From an uncultured Ignavibacteria bacterium (lineage in GTDB: Bacteria; Bacteroidota; Ignavibacteria; Tepidaquicellales; Tepidaquicellaceae), in the NCBI GenBank assembly GCA_937924675.1, contig CALEVL010000261.1:1-28740 (forward strand): a stretch of DNA of 28,740 nt, read 5' to 3'. The notes below the pieces were generated by a model, which worked only from the letters and a program-made list of their open reading frames with translations, did not search any database and was not told the origin of the DNA. This document shows positions 1-7,701 of the stretch, piece by piece (the first letter of the stretch is position 1; each line of letters begins with the position of its first letter). The position numbers and the translations under genes were made by a program.

Positions 1-154
1 TTTCCAGCTTGATTTCGAATGAATTTTCGAAACCCAAAAACGTTTTGGACAGCAGTGAACAAATTCATTTTTGTTTATTGAAATTCATACGTGATTGATG
101 TAACTTTTCCGCCATGAAACTTGCTATTACTCCTTTACTATCCCGCACGCTCTG

Positions 155-766
155 ATGGAACATGAAAATGTCACTCCCGTTGCAGGCAAATCGAAAGCTG
201 ATGATCTGATTCTTATAGATAATGCCCTGAAAGGCAATCAGGCTTCTTACGAAAGACTGATGAAGAAATATTATCAGCTTATCTATAATCTGGTTTACAG
301 AATGATCTCCCGAAAAGAAGACGTGGAAGACCTGACTCAGGAAGCATTCATAAAGGCATTCAATTCTCTGCACAACTTCGACAAGCAGTTTGCATTCTCA
401 ACATGGCTCTTTAAGATTGCTACAAACAATGCCATCGATTATCTCCGGAAGAAAAAGCTTGCAACTTTCTCAATTGACAAGGATTTTGATTCTGATGATA
501 ATGACATGAAGTTCGAGATTCCTGACAATGAATATAAGCCTGACAGGATAATGATGGACGACCAGATGAAAACTGTTCTGGAGGAAGCAATTGAATCTCT
601 TCCGCCTAAGTACAAACTTGTAATTGTAATGAGGCATAAACAGGAAAAGGAGTATGAGGAAATTGCACAAGAGCTGAAGATACCTTTGGGCACGGTAAAG
701 GCTCACATCTTCCGCGGAAGAGAATTACTCAACAAATATCTTAAAGACAAGATCAAGAATTACTGA
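155..766 (+). CDS. ECF-type RNA polymerase sigma factor (RpoE/SigW-like)
   Basis: Sigma-70 family factor of 203 residues that would direct RNA polymerase to a specific promoter set. Region 2 (about residues 33-100) contains the helix with EDLTQEAFIKAF and the -10-recognition stretch FSTWLFKIATNNAIDYLR. Region 4 (about 140-198) has the SLPPKYKLVIVMRH and IAQELKIPLGTVKAHIFRGRELL helix-turn-helix. Regions 1.1 and 3 are missing, which is normal for group 4 (ECF) factors. No Shine-Dalgarno precedes the ATG at 155; a second ATG at 164 is possible. The gene lies 39 bases upstream of mutS on the same strand. No anti-sigma factor gene adjoins it, although its upstream neighbour lies outside the window. 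The family assignment is solid; the regulon cannot be told from the sequence. Confidence 0.92.
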   Translation: MEHENVTPVAGKSKADDLILIDNALKGNQASYERLMKKYYQLIYNLVYRMISRKEDVEDLTQEAFIKAFNSLHNFDKQFAFSTWLFKIATNNAIDYLRKKKLATFSIDKDFDSDDNDMKFEIPDNEYKPDRIMMDDQMKTVLEEAIESLPPKYKLVIVMRHKQEKEYEEIAQELKIPLGTVKAHIFRGRELLNKYLKDKIKNY

Positions 767-805
767 TCTCCAATATTTTTATAATTCATTTACACCGAGA
801 TACTC

Positions 806-3445
806 ATGCAGAATGAAACGCCATTGATGAAACAATACCGGAAGATCAAAGAGAAATATCCGGAGACAGTCTTGCTCTTCAGAATGGGCGATTTCTTTGA
901 AACTTTCGAAGACGATGCGATAATATCTTCCAAAGTACTTGGCATAACTCTTACCAAACGCTCCAACGGTGCTGCTTCTGAAGTTCCGCTTGCCGGCTTT
1001 CCGCATCACGCTCTTGATAACTATCTTCCAAAACTTGTAAATGCAGGTTACAGGGTAGCGATTTGCGAACAACTCGAAGATCCGAAATTCGCCAAAGGTA
1101 TAGTGAAAAGAGATGTCATCGAGGTTGTTACACCCGGTGCAAATTTCTCGGAGAAAATACTCGATCACAAGTCAAACAATTTCCTCGCCGCCGTATTCAT
1201 CAGAGATAACATTTGCGGATTCTCATTCTGTGACGTCTCTACGGGAGAATTTGCAACTTCGGAGATACATGCTTCTGCGCTTCTGTCACAACTCGAAATT
1301 ATTAATCCCTCTGAAATCCTGATTTCCAAGCGAGATAAGGAAAAGACATACAATGCTCTGAAGTTTGATCCGGATGCGACATTCAGCGAATCAGCAAGAA
1401 GATTTGTCGTGACCAAAGTTGATGACTGGGTCTTTAATCTAGATTATGCCAAGGAATTGCTCACGGCACATTTCGGCACACATTCACTTAAAGGCTTTGG
1501 CATAGAGAATCTTCGTGAAGGTGTAATTGCAGCCGGCTGCATACTTAGTTATCTGAATGAGACTCAGAAGAACAACATTCCGCACATCAGGAAAATCTAC
1601 AATTACGACTATACAGATTACATCATTCTCGATCCTTCAACAAAGAGAAACCTCGAGATAACTTCATCCATGACCGGAGGTGCAAGAGAAGGATCGCTCA
1701 TATCTGTTCTTGATAATACACGCACTGCTATGGGCGGTAGACTCATGAAGAAATGGATTGCAAGACCTCTGAAGAAAATTGATGAAATTAGAAAGAGACA
1801 TAGCGCAGTTAAAGAACTTCTTGAGAATAAGAACGACAGGAAAATACTTGCTGAAGAATTGAAATCAGTTGCAGACCTTGAACGGTTGATATCCAAGATA
1901 TCTACAGGCAGGGCTATTCCGCGGGATATTGTACAGCTAAAGGTTTCTCTGATAAAGATCATCGAGATAAAAAAGAAGCTCGTCGCTTTTCCGGCTGAAT
2001 TTCTCAAAGCACTTGAAAGTGCACTGACTGGTCTTGACAAGCTTATTATTCAAATCGAGAAATGCATCAATGAGAACTTCATCAGCGGTATTGATAAGTA
2101 TGGAGTGATCAACAAGGGGTTTGATTCACAGCTTGATGAGATAAAAGACATTCTCATCAACGGGAAAACATGGATGGAAAATTTTCAGAGCAGGGAAAGA
2201 AAAAGGACAGGAATAAATTCTCTGAAAGTTGACTTCAACAGAGTATTCGGATATTACATTGAAGCTACCAAGGCAAATCTGGACAAGATTCCTCCTGATT
2301 ATGTAAGGAAGCAAACGCTTGTCAATGCCGAGCGATTCATTACCGAAGAGCTTAAGCAATACGAGGAAAAAATTCTGAATGCAGAAGAAAAGATAAATGC
2401 AATCGAATCCAGAATTCTTCAGGAGCTCAGGGAATTCATACTTGGATTTACTGAAGACATACAGAAGAATGCTTCGGCAGTTGCAACACTTGATGCACTG
2501 CTAAGCTATGCAGATGTATCAGAAGCATACGAGTACACTCTTCCTGAAATGAATGAGTCGGATTCAATAGAAGTGATTGACGGAAGGCATCCGGTGATTG
2601 AAAGACTCTTGCCTGCAGGAGAGAAGTATGTTGCCAATGATGTAAAGGCGGATACCGGCGAGAATCAGATTCTCATCATAACCGGCCCGAACATGAGCGG
2701 AAAGTCAAGCTACCTCAGGCAAACCGGACTCATTGTTCTTCTGGCTCAGATAGGTTGCTTCGTACCTGCCAGAAGCGCAAAGATCGGGATAGTGGACAAG
2801 ATCTTCACGCGCGTAGGTGCATCAGATAATATTTCCAAAGGCGAAAGTACGTTCCTTGTTGAAATGCATGAGGCTGCAAACATATTGAACAACGCCACTT
2901 CAAAGAGTCTGATCCTGCTTGATGAGATTGGCAGAGGAACAAGTACTTATGACGGAATTTCTATTGCATGGGCAATGACCGAGTATCTGCATGAGAATCC
3001 GAAGGTGAGAGCCAAAACACTTTTTGCAACACATTACCATGAGCTGAATGCGCTTGCAGACAAGTATGCAAGAATAAAAAATCTGCGTGTTGAAGTAAAA
3101 GAATACAACGACAAGATCATATTTCTTCGAAAAATAAATGAAGGCACCGCTGACCACAGTTACGGCATTCAGGTTGCGCAAATGGCAGGACTTCCGGAGG
3201 CCGTTACAAAACGCGCCAAAGAGATCCTTCATGCTCTTGAAGACAGGGACTACAGGCGCAAACTCAAAGATGAATTTCAGATCAATATGTTCGAAGCAGC
3301 AGTTGAACAAGTTGCCGCTGATTCTGCCGATTCCCGCTTAGATGAACTTATCGCAAGATTAAAGGAGATCGACATCAACTCATCAACACCGCTTGAAGCA
3401 ATGACCTTTCTCAAGAACATGAAGGATGATTTCTGCAAGGAATAA
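806..3445 (+). CDS. mutS: DNA mismatch repair protein MutS
   Basis: MutS clamps DNA at mismatches and small loops and recruits MutL in an ATP-dependent way. The 879 residues match full-length MutS1. The N-terminal mismatch-recognition domain carries the GDFFETF form of the conserved GDFYE motif (Phe30 and Glu32, the Phe-x-Glu that stacks on the mismatch). Connector, lever and clamp domains follow. The C-terminal ABC-type ATPase has Walker A TGPNMSGKSS at about residues 626-635, and the Walker B/signature LLDEIGRGTSTYDG near 700. The intact Phe-x-Glu separates it from MutS2 and other paralogues. It probably shares a transcript with the upstream sigma gene (39-base gap). It converges with the next gene, the two stop codons being only 3 bases apart. 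No mutL is seen in the window. Confidence 0.98.
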   Translation: MQNETPLMKQYRKIKEKYPETVLLFRMGDFFETFEDDAIISSKVLGITLTKRSNGAASEVPLAGFPHHALDNYLPKLVNAGYRVAICEQLEDPKFAKGIVKRDVIEVVTPGANFSEKILDHKSNNFLAAVFIRDNICGFSFCDVSTGEFATSEIHASALLSQLEIINPSEILISKRDKEKTYNALKFDPDATFSESARRFVVTKVDDWVFNLDYAKELLTAHFGTHSLKGFGIENLREGVIAAGCILSYLNETQKNNIPHIRKIYNYDYTDYIILDPSTKRNLEITSSMTGGAREGSLISVLDNTRTAMGGRLMKKWIARPLKKIDEIRKRHSAVKELLENKNDRKILAEELKSVADLERLISKISTGRAIPRDIVQLKVSLIKIIEIKKKLVAFPAEFLKALESALTGLDKLIIQIEKCINENFISGIDKYGVINKGFDSQLDEIKDILINGKTWMENFQSRERKRTGINSLKVDFNRVFGYYIEATKANLDKIPPDYVRKQTLVNAERFITEELKQYEEKILNAEEKINAIESRILQELREFILGFTEDIQKNASAVATLDALLSYADVSEAYEYTLPEMNESDSIEVIDGRHPVIERLLPAGEKYVANDVKADTGENQILIITGPNMSGKSSYLRQTGLIVLLAQIGCFVPARSAKIGIVDKIFTRVGASDNISKGESTFLVEMHEAANILNNATSKSLILLDEIGRGTSTYDGISIAWAMTEYLHENPKVRAKTLFATHYHELNALADKYARIKNLRVEVKEYNDKIIFLRKINEGTADHSYGIQVAQMAGLPEAVTKRAKEILHALEDRDYRRKLKDEFQINMFEAAVEQVAADSADSRLDELIARLKEIDINSSTPLEAMTFLKNMKDDFCKE

Positions 3446-3448
3446 TTT

Positions 3449-4000
3449 CTATTTCTTTTTCTTTGGAGATTTCTTCATGATCCTTTCTCCAGTGGCAGCA
3501 TCCAGTTTGAACTGAGCCGCACCGCCTTTTGTGAAGATCCAGAAATGATACTGAAGTCCTGATTTAGTTTCTACAAGTTTCCATTTCAGAACCTTGCTGC
3601 CTGATGTTGATTCCGCATTTTGTTTTGCATCTGAGAAGCTGATCAGATTTTCTCCGGCAATTAGTTCGTAATCGAACGGTCCGTCTTCAGATTTGATTCC
3701 GAATATCCTTTGCCCTGAAATATCAATATTCAGTTTGAGAGAACTCCCTGAGTTTGTAATGACCTCTGTCTCCCAGTAGATGTTATCTTTGGCAAATTTC
3801 TTTTCGGCTCTTACTATATTTCCAATGACGGCTTCTGCTGTCACATTGAGTGCCGTTTCGATTTCGCTGGTTGAATTTCCGGAATAGGTTTGAGATGAGT
3901 CGAAGCGATGACTTGCGCCTGCAATCTTGCAATTAACACAATACTGAAAAAACAGAATTACAATTGCCGAGAAAGCTAATGAAGTTTTCATACGTTTCAT
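3449..4000 (-). CDS. Small exported protein with PepSY-like domains
   Basis: A 183-residue protein with a hydrophobic N-terminal segment (SLAFSAIVILFF) preceded by lysine and arginine, consistent with a signal peptide; a lipoprotein is less likely because the cysteines there lack a standard lipobox. Two stretches resemble PepSY repeats: an acidic-aromatic one around KDNIYWETEVITNSG...LNIDISGQRI and a second around VLKWKLVETKSGLQYHFWIF...KLDAATGERI. PepSY domains are found in secreted or periplasmic proteins, often as inhibitory or binding modules; no enzyme motif is visible. The tail is strongly basic (KKSPKKKK). The start may be the first ATG (4000) or the next one (3991). The match is by pattern only and the function is unknown. 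Confidence 0.5.
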   Translation of the reverse strand: MKRMKTSLAFSAIVILFFQYCVNCKIAGASHRFDSSQTYSGNSTSEIETALNVTAEAVIGNIVRAEKKFAKDNIYWETEVITNSGSSLKLNIDISGQRIFGIKSEDGPFDYELIAGENLISFSDAKQNAESTSGSKVLKWKLVETKSGLQYHFWIFTKGGAAQFKLDAATGERIMKKSPKKKK

Positions 4001-4088
4001 TATAAGATTTCATGCCTGCCGCTTAAATAAACTAACTAAGCATCAAACTTAACATGCAAATTTCCGAAACCATGAATTACATCCGTTA

Positions 4089-4595
4089 CTACTTCCTGCC
4101 CGGACGTGGAATTGACAATGATCTCCAGATACCTTTGCCGCGGTATTTTGCAAGATAGACTATTTGTCCGATATGATAGCCGATGTGAGTCAATTGCCTG
4201 TTGATTGCTTCTATCACAGTATGCGCTTCCTTTCTGATATAAACAATTTTTCCGAGATCGTCAGGAGTAAGGGATTCAATTGCATCAAACAGACATTTCC
4301 ATCCTGATTCCCATCTTGACAGGATATCATCTTTGTCGGTATAGAAGAGTCTTTCAAATTCGTCATCCCGCATTCTCGTTTCTTTTTCTCCGTCAGTAGT
4401 AAGAAAATCAGTCCATCTTGAATGCATATTGCCGCTTACATGTCTGATGATGATAGCAATGCTGTTTGAGTCTTCATCCGGCTGCCAGAAAAAGTCTTCA
4501 TCCTTGATTTGATGAAATGATTTATCGCCGAGATCTTTGAGTTTGTGAAATTCCTTCAGCACACTTTTTAAATAATTGTTTCCGACCATTTCCAA
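4089..4595 (-). CDS. DinB-like four-helix protein (DUF1572-type)
   Basis: A 168-residue protein of the DinB/YfiT superfamily, whose members are four-helix bundles that bind a metal with three histidines. Candidate ligands here are His52 (in IIRHVSGN), His137 and His141 (in LTHIGYHIGQIVYL), in the spacing typical of the family. The N-terminal FxWQPDEDSNS stretch and the HIGYHIGQIVYLAK helix resemble the DUF1572 branch. Family members include thiol-dependent transferases of DNA-damage or small-thiol metabolism, but many have no known role and the substrate cannot be told here. The start may be the first or third codon, both ATG. It stands alone, 88 bases upstream of the PepSY-like gene and 39 bases after ostA on the same strand. 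Confidence 0.72.
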   Translation of the reverse strand: MEMVGNNYLKSVLKEFHKLKDLGDKSFHQIKDEDFFWQPDEDSNSIAIIIRHVSGNMHSRWTDFLTTDGEKETRMRDDEFERLFYTDKDDILSRWESGWKCLFDAIESLTPDDLGKIVYIRKEAHTVIEAINRQLTHIGYHIGQIVYLAKYRGKGIWRSLSIPRPGRK

Positions 4596-4634
4596 CTCAT
4601 TTTTAATTTGAAGATTAGTTTATTGCAGATTCTT

Positions 4635-6104
4635 TTACATTTCCTTCAGGACTCTTCTCAGGGGCTTGTCATCTCTCGGCAAAAATCCGGGCAGAGACCG
4701 GTTAACCGTCTGGATCAGACTCTCGGGCACATACTCCCCTTTCGGATCAGAGATCACCTTTATCTTCGAGAGCTTTTCTTCCGTGTCAAAATAAATAATC
4801 AATTCATTACCCTCAATTCTGTTCAGTCCGTTCCCCCTGTCTTGCTCGTACATAAAATAAATGCTTCGTGCATTTCCCGTTACATCGATGTTCGAGATTT
4901 TATCATCGTCGAATCTTATGGCAATTTCATTTCCGCTGATCTGATCAAATCGTACGGCAAAATTTGAGTCAGCGTTCTTTGAGATTGCAAATGATTCTGC
5001 TGATCCCTGCATTTCGGAAATTCTCTTTGCATAGATTGACTGAAGCTTCTTTCCGGGAAGTTCGGCATAAATCGAATCTCCCGTGAGCTGAAGATTATCC
5101 TGCCATACTATCGGCTGCCTGTTAAGTGAAATCGTTTCAACTTCTTTGAAATACTTTGCTTCACCGCACTTGGAGAAGAAATTATCCCTGATGATCTCCA
5201 CGTTGCTTAAGGCAACGTAACTCTCGGGATAAGTCCTTACTGCAAGCATTGTATCGCAATTGATCATCAATGTATCTCTATTGTCCTCTATCTGTATGAG
5301 CATTGCATTAGATGTGAGCTTTGTAAATCTGTCCCTTTCAAAATTCTCGAGGCGGTCTGCATAAGCAACGGTGTTGTTATTAACGCTGTTGATGCTGACA
5401 TTGCCTGTTGCAACCGACCTTCTTTCATTCGAGTAATTAGTTGCCGTATCGGCTTTGATAATGGTTGAATCACTTTCAATAATTACATTGCTTCTTGCAA
5501 AAGTTCTTCCTTCCCTCTTGAGAAAGTCTATCTTATCAGCGCGTATAGTTGCCGAATCAGTTGTTACTATTACATTCCCTGTTGCGTAAGACTCTTCAGA
5601 ATTCCTTAAGTATATCAACTCATCTGACGTAATCCTGTAATCGGGATTTACAATTATCACATCCCCTTTAAAAAATGCCTTGGCATCATTGAAAGTATAA
5701 ACTCCGTTATCGGAACGCAATGTTGCATTAGGGTCTTTAAGAGTTACCGCACCGTTGCAAACGGCTCTGCGTTCATCGCCGTAATAGACAGCCTTGTCCG
5801 TAAACAATGTAAGAGTGTCCTGGTAGATTCTCACATTACCGGTTAGCTCAACTCTGTTTGTTGTCATGTATTGAATTGCAGAATTACAGAAGACTTTCAC
5901 ATTGCCCTGAACGAATTCAACATCCCCTTTAGCTTCACGAATACTCTGGCCGTCAACTATTCTGCCTGTGAGTTCTTTTGCATTCTTCAGCTCAATCTTA
6001 TCCTGAGCAATTGCACTCTTACCTGCCAAATTAAAGAGTGCCGAAAGTATCAGCAAATTGAATAGGATAGATGAACCGTAACGGTTTAAGATGTTTGTTT
6101 TCAT
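4635..6104 (-). CDS. OstA/LptA-like LPS-transport periplasmic protein
   Basis: An exported 489-residue protein made of repeated beta-jellyroll strands of the OstA (organic solvent tolerance)/LptA type, which form the periplasmic bridge carrying LPS to the outer membrane. The N-terminus has a signal peptide (hydrophobic residues about 12-33, cleavage near AIAQ). Repeats of the form 'A.GNV.I....IRADKI' recur, for example GNVRIYQDTLTLFTDKAVYYG, GNVIVTTDSATIRADKIDF and SNVIIESDSTIIKADTA. At nearly 490 residues it is much longer than Escherichia coli LptA (about 185), as is common for Bacteroidota OstA-like proteins. Its ATG overlaps the lptC stop by 4 bases (ATGA), so the two are co-translated, which supports the LPS-export role. 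It lacks the C-terminal barrel of LptD. Confidence 0.85.
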   Translation of the reverse strand: MKTNILNRYGSSILFNLLILSALFNLAGKSAIAQDKIELKNAKELTGRIVDGQSIREAKGDVEFVQGNVKVFCNSAIQYMTTNRVELTGNVRIYQDTLTLFTDKAVYYGDERRAVCNGAVTLKDPNATLRSDNGVYTFNDAKAFFKGDVIIVNPDYRITSDELIYLRNSEESYATGNVIVTTDSATIRADKIDFLKREGRTFARSNVIIESDSTIIKADTATNYSNERRSVATGNVSINSVNNNTVAYADRLENFERDRFTKLTSNAMLIQIEDNRDTLMINCDTMLAVRTYPESYVALSNVEIIRDNFFSKCGEAKYFKEVETISLNRQPIVWQDNLQLTGDSIYAELPGKKLQSIYAKRISEMQGSAESFAISKNADSNFAVRFDQISGNEIAIRFDDDKISNIDVTGNARSIYFMYEQDRGNGLNRIEGNELIIYFDTEEKLSKIKVISDPKGEYVPESLIQTVNRSLPGFLPRDDKPLRRVLKEM

Positions 6105-6628
6105 TTTGTAAATGTTCCGCTCACTCTAAAGATCCGGTAATTTGACAGACTCTGGTCAGATTCAAATCCATAACCTTCAATCTCTTCATTAGGTGTTTTG
6201 ATCTTAACAAACTCTTCAGTGCTAACTTTTCTTGTTGTATTATTCCAGTATAGCCGGCTTGTGTTTAGTCGTATGCTGTCAGAACTTACCACCATTACGG
6301 AATCGAAAATCTCTATATCCTTAGTCTTGTCATTTATTTTTCCTCTCTTCCCGGTAAGCGTCGAAACTATTTTTTCATCTTTGTAGAATTCTACTTTTGC
6401 ACCGCTGTCAATAAGCGTGTATGCGCTTTCTGTATAAACTGAAATGTGCCCGGCAAACAGAACTGCCTTTGTTACAGAAGAGTCTGTAAACAATACGCTT
6501 GAATTCCAGCTTTCGTGAGTGGGAGTTTCCTTGCCTATAACATCAGAACTTGCAGGTTTGAATTTATCTTCACATGAGGACAGTGTGAGCAGAGCAATTG
6601 CAATGATTATGAAATGTCCGGTTTTCAT
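6101..6628 (-). CDS. lptC: LptC-like LPS export protein, lipoprotein
   Basis: A 175-residue protein of the LptC family, the periplasmic partner that receives LPS from LptB2FG and passes it to LptA. The N-terminus is a lipoprotein signal peptide ending in the lipobox LSSC (Cys19), whereas enterobacterial LptC has a transmembrane anchor; lipidated forms are usual in Bacteroidota. The middle shows the jellyroll pattern 'A.LFAGHISVYTES....LIDSGAKVEFY...KIVSTLTGKRGKI', and the motif RLYWNNTTRKVSTEEFVKI matches the LptC 'L.WD...K.I.t...V.I' consensus. Position between kdsD (6-base gap) and the OstA gene (4-base ATGA overlap) mirrors the kdsD-kdsC-lptC-lptA order of enterobacteria and backs the call. 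Confidence 0.87.
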   Translation of the reverse strand: MKTGHFIIIAIALLTLSSCEDKFKPASSDVIGKETPTHESWNSSVLFTDSSVTKAVLFAGHISVYTESAYTLIDSGAKVEFYKDEKIVSTLTGKRGKINDKTKDIEIFDSVMVVSSDSIRLNTSRLYWNNTTRKVSTEEFVKIKTPNEEIEGYGFESDQSLSNYRIFRVSGTFTK

Positions 6629-6634
6629 TTCAGT

Positions 6635-7630
6635 TCACAACCCTTCTTCAAGGAGTCTGTGCATATGTATCATGCCAATTGGTTTCTTGTACTTGTCCCC
6701 CACAATAAGCTGAGTGATCTTGTTGTTCTCCATATACTCTAACGCAGTTATTGCAAGCATATCGGGAGATATTATCTTCGGCTCACTGTTCATTATATCT
6801 TTCGCCATTGTATCTCCAAGTCTTTCCAGACCTTTGCCGAGAAGCCTTCTGATGTCACCGTCCGTAATAATCCCTGCAATTTTTCCTTTCTTAACAACGC
6901 ATGTACACCCAAGCCGTTTTGAGGAGATCATATATATTACATCTTTGAGCCCTGCATTATCAGTTACAACAGGGATATCATCATTCATTGCCATGATGTC
7001 TTCAACTTTCAGCAGGAGTCTTTTCCCCAGATTTCCGCCCGGATGAAACATGGCAAAATTCTCAGGAGTAAAACCCTTGATCTCAAGAAGTGCTATGGCA
7101 AGTGCGTCACCAAGTACGGCAGCAGCAGTTGTAGAAGATGTCGGAGCAAGATTGTGCGGACAAGCTTCTTCCTTAACAGAAGCATCCAGTACAGCGTCCG
7201 AAAGACGGGCAAGCTCGGAATTTACATTTCCGACTATTGAGATTATCTTTATATCAAGCAGTCTGAGATTCGGAATTATTTGCTTTATCTCTGATGTATC
7301 ACCACTCTTTGAAATTATCAGTGCAACATCTCCCTTTCTTAACACACCAAGATCACCATGGGCACTGTCTGCCGAATGAAGAAAAATTGATAAGGTGCCC
7401 GTAGAGTTGAATGTTGCCACAATCTTCTGCGCTATTATTCCCGACTTCCCAATCCCTGTTACAACAACATTGCCGTCGCACTTCAGGATAATGTCAACCG
7501 CTTCCCGGAAATTCTTTGCAAACTCCTCATTATCAAAACGGCGTTCAATATCGGTAATTGATTTCCTTTCAACAGATACGACTCTCTTGCCTGCCTCTGC
7601 GGCATCTTTACGCCTCTTTCCCATCACCAT
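6635..7630 (-). CDS. kdsD: Arabinose-5-phosphate isomerase KdsD/KpsF (SIS plus two CBS domains)
   Basis: Converts D-ribulose 5-phosphate to D-arabinose 5-phosphate, the first step to Kdo of the LPS inner core. The SIS domain (about residues 40-175) has VVVTGIGKSG, the phosphate-binding LIISKSGDTSEI and the family signature HSADSAHGDLG. The conserved LAPTSSTTAAAVLGDALA and FHPGGNLGKRL segments follow. Two CBS domains fill the C-terminus (about 205-260 and 270-330). Length, 331 residues, is typical. I take the ATG at 7630; a TTG one codon upstream and an ATG two codons downstream are alternatives. The gene leads the kdsD-lptC-ostA cluster. The Kdo-8-phosphate phosphatase gene kdsC, which often sits between kdsD and lptC, is absent here. 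Confidence 0.93.
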   Translation of the reverse strand: MVMGKRRKDAAEAGKRVVSVERKSITDIERRFDNEEFAKNFREAVDIILKCDGNVVVTGIGKSGIIAQKIVATFNSTGTLSIFLHSADSAHGDLGVLRKGDVALIISKSGDTSEIKQIIPNLRLLDIKIISIVGNVNSELARLSDAVLDASVKEEACPHNLAPTSSTTAAAVLGDALAIALLEIKGFTPENFAMFHPGGNLGKRLLLKVEDIMAMNDDIPVVTDNAGLKDVIYMISSKRLGCTCVVKKGKIAGIITDGDIRRLLGKGLERLGDTMAKDIMNSEPKIISPDMLAITALEYMENNKITQLIVGDKYKKPIGMIHMHRLLEEGL

Positions 7631-7701
7631 CAAGTAGTTAATAACATTTTATAAGTGGGTTATTATAATTATAATGACCTTCTTTTAAAATAACATTATG
7701 T
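7631..7701. promoter_or_regulatory. Divergent AT-rich promoter region with 14-base palindrome
   Basis: The 71 bases between kdsD (leftward) and rlmD (rightward) are very AT-rich. They hold a perfect palindrome, ATTATAATTATAAT, at 7662-7675. It contains two overlapping TATAAT hexamers readable on each strand, so it could supply the -10 box for both genes. No convincing -35 hexamer is seen in either direction. The placement suggests a shared, possibly co-regulated, divergent promoter; this is inference from sequence only. Confidence 0.4.

Noticed and set aside
3..98. A 31-codon open frame at the left edge, ending at TGA 96-98
   Set aside because: It could be the tail of an upstream gene, but its short length and lack of recognisable sequence give no support.
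1618..2040. Antisense open frame of 140 codons inside mutS, with similar ones at 779-1168 and 2900-3310
   Set aside because: They lie fully opposite a strongly conserved mutS reading frame and have no recognisable domains; they are shadows of mutS.
4608..4967. Plus-strand open frame of 119 codons opposite the OstA-like gene
   Set aside because: The opposite strand encodes a conserved envelope gene with overlapping neighbours; the frame has no domain and is a shadow.
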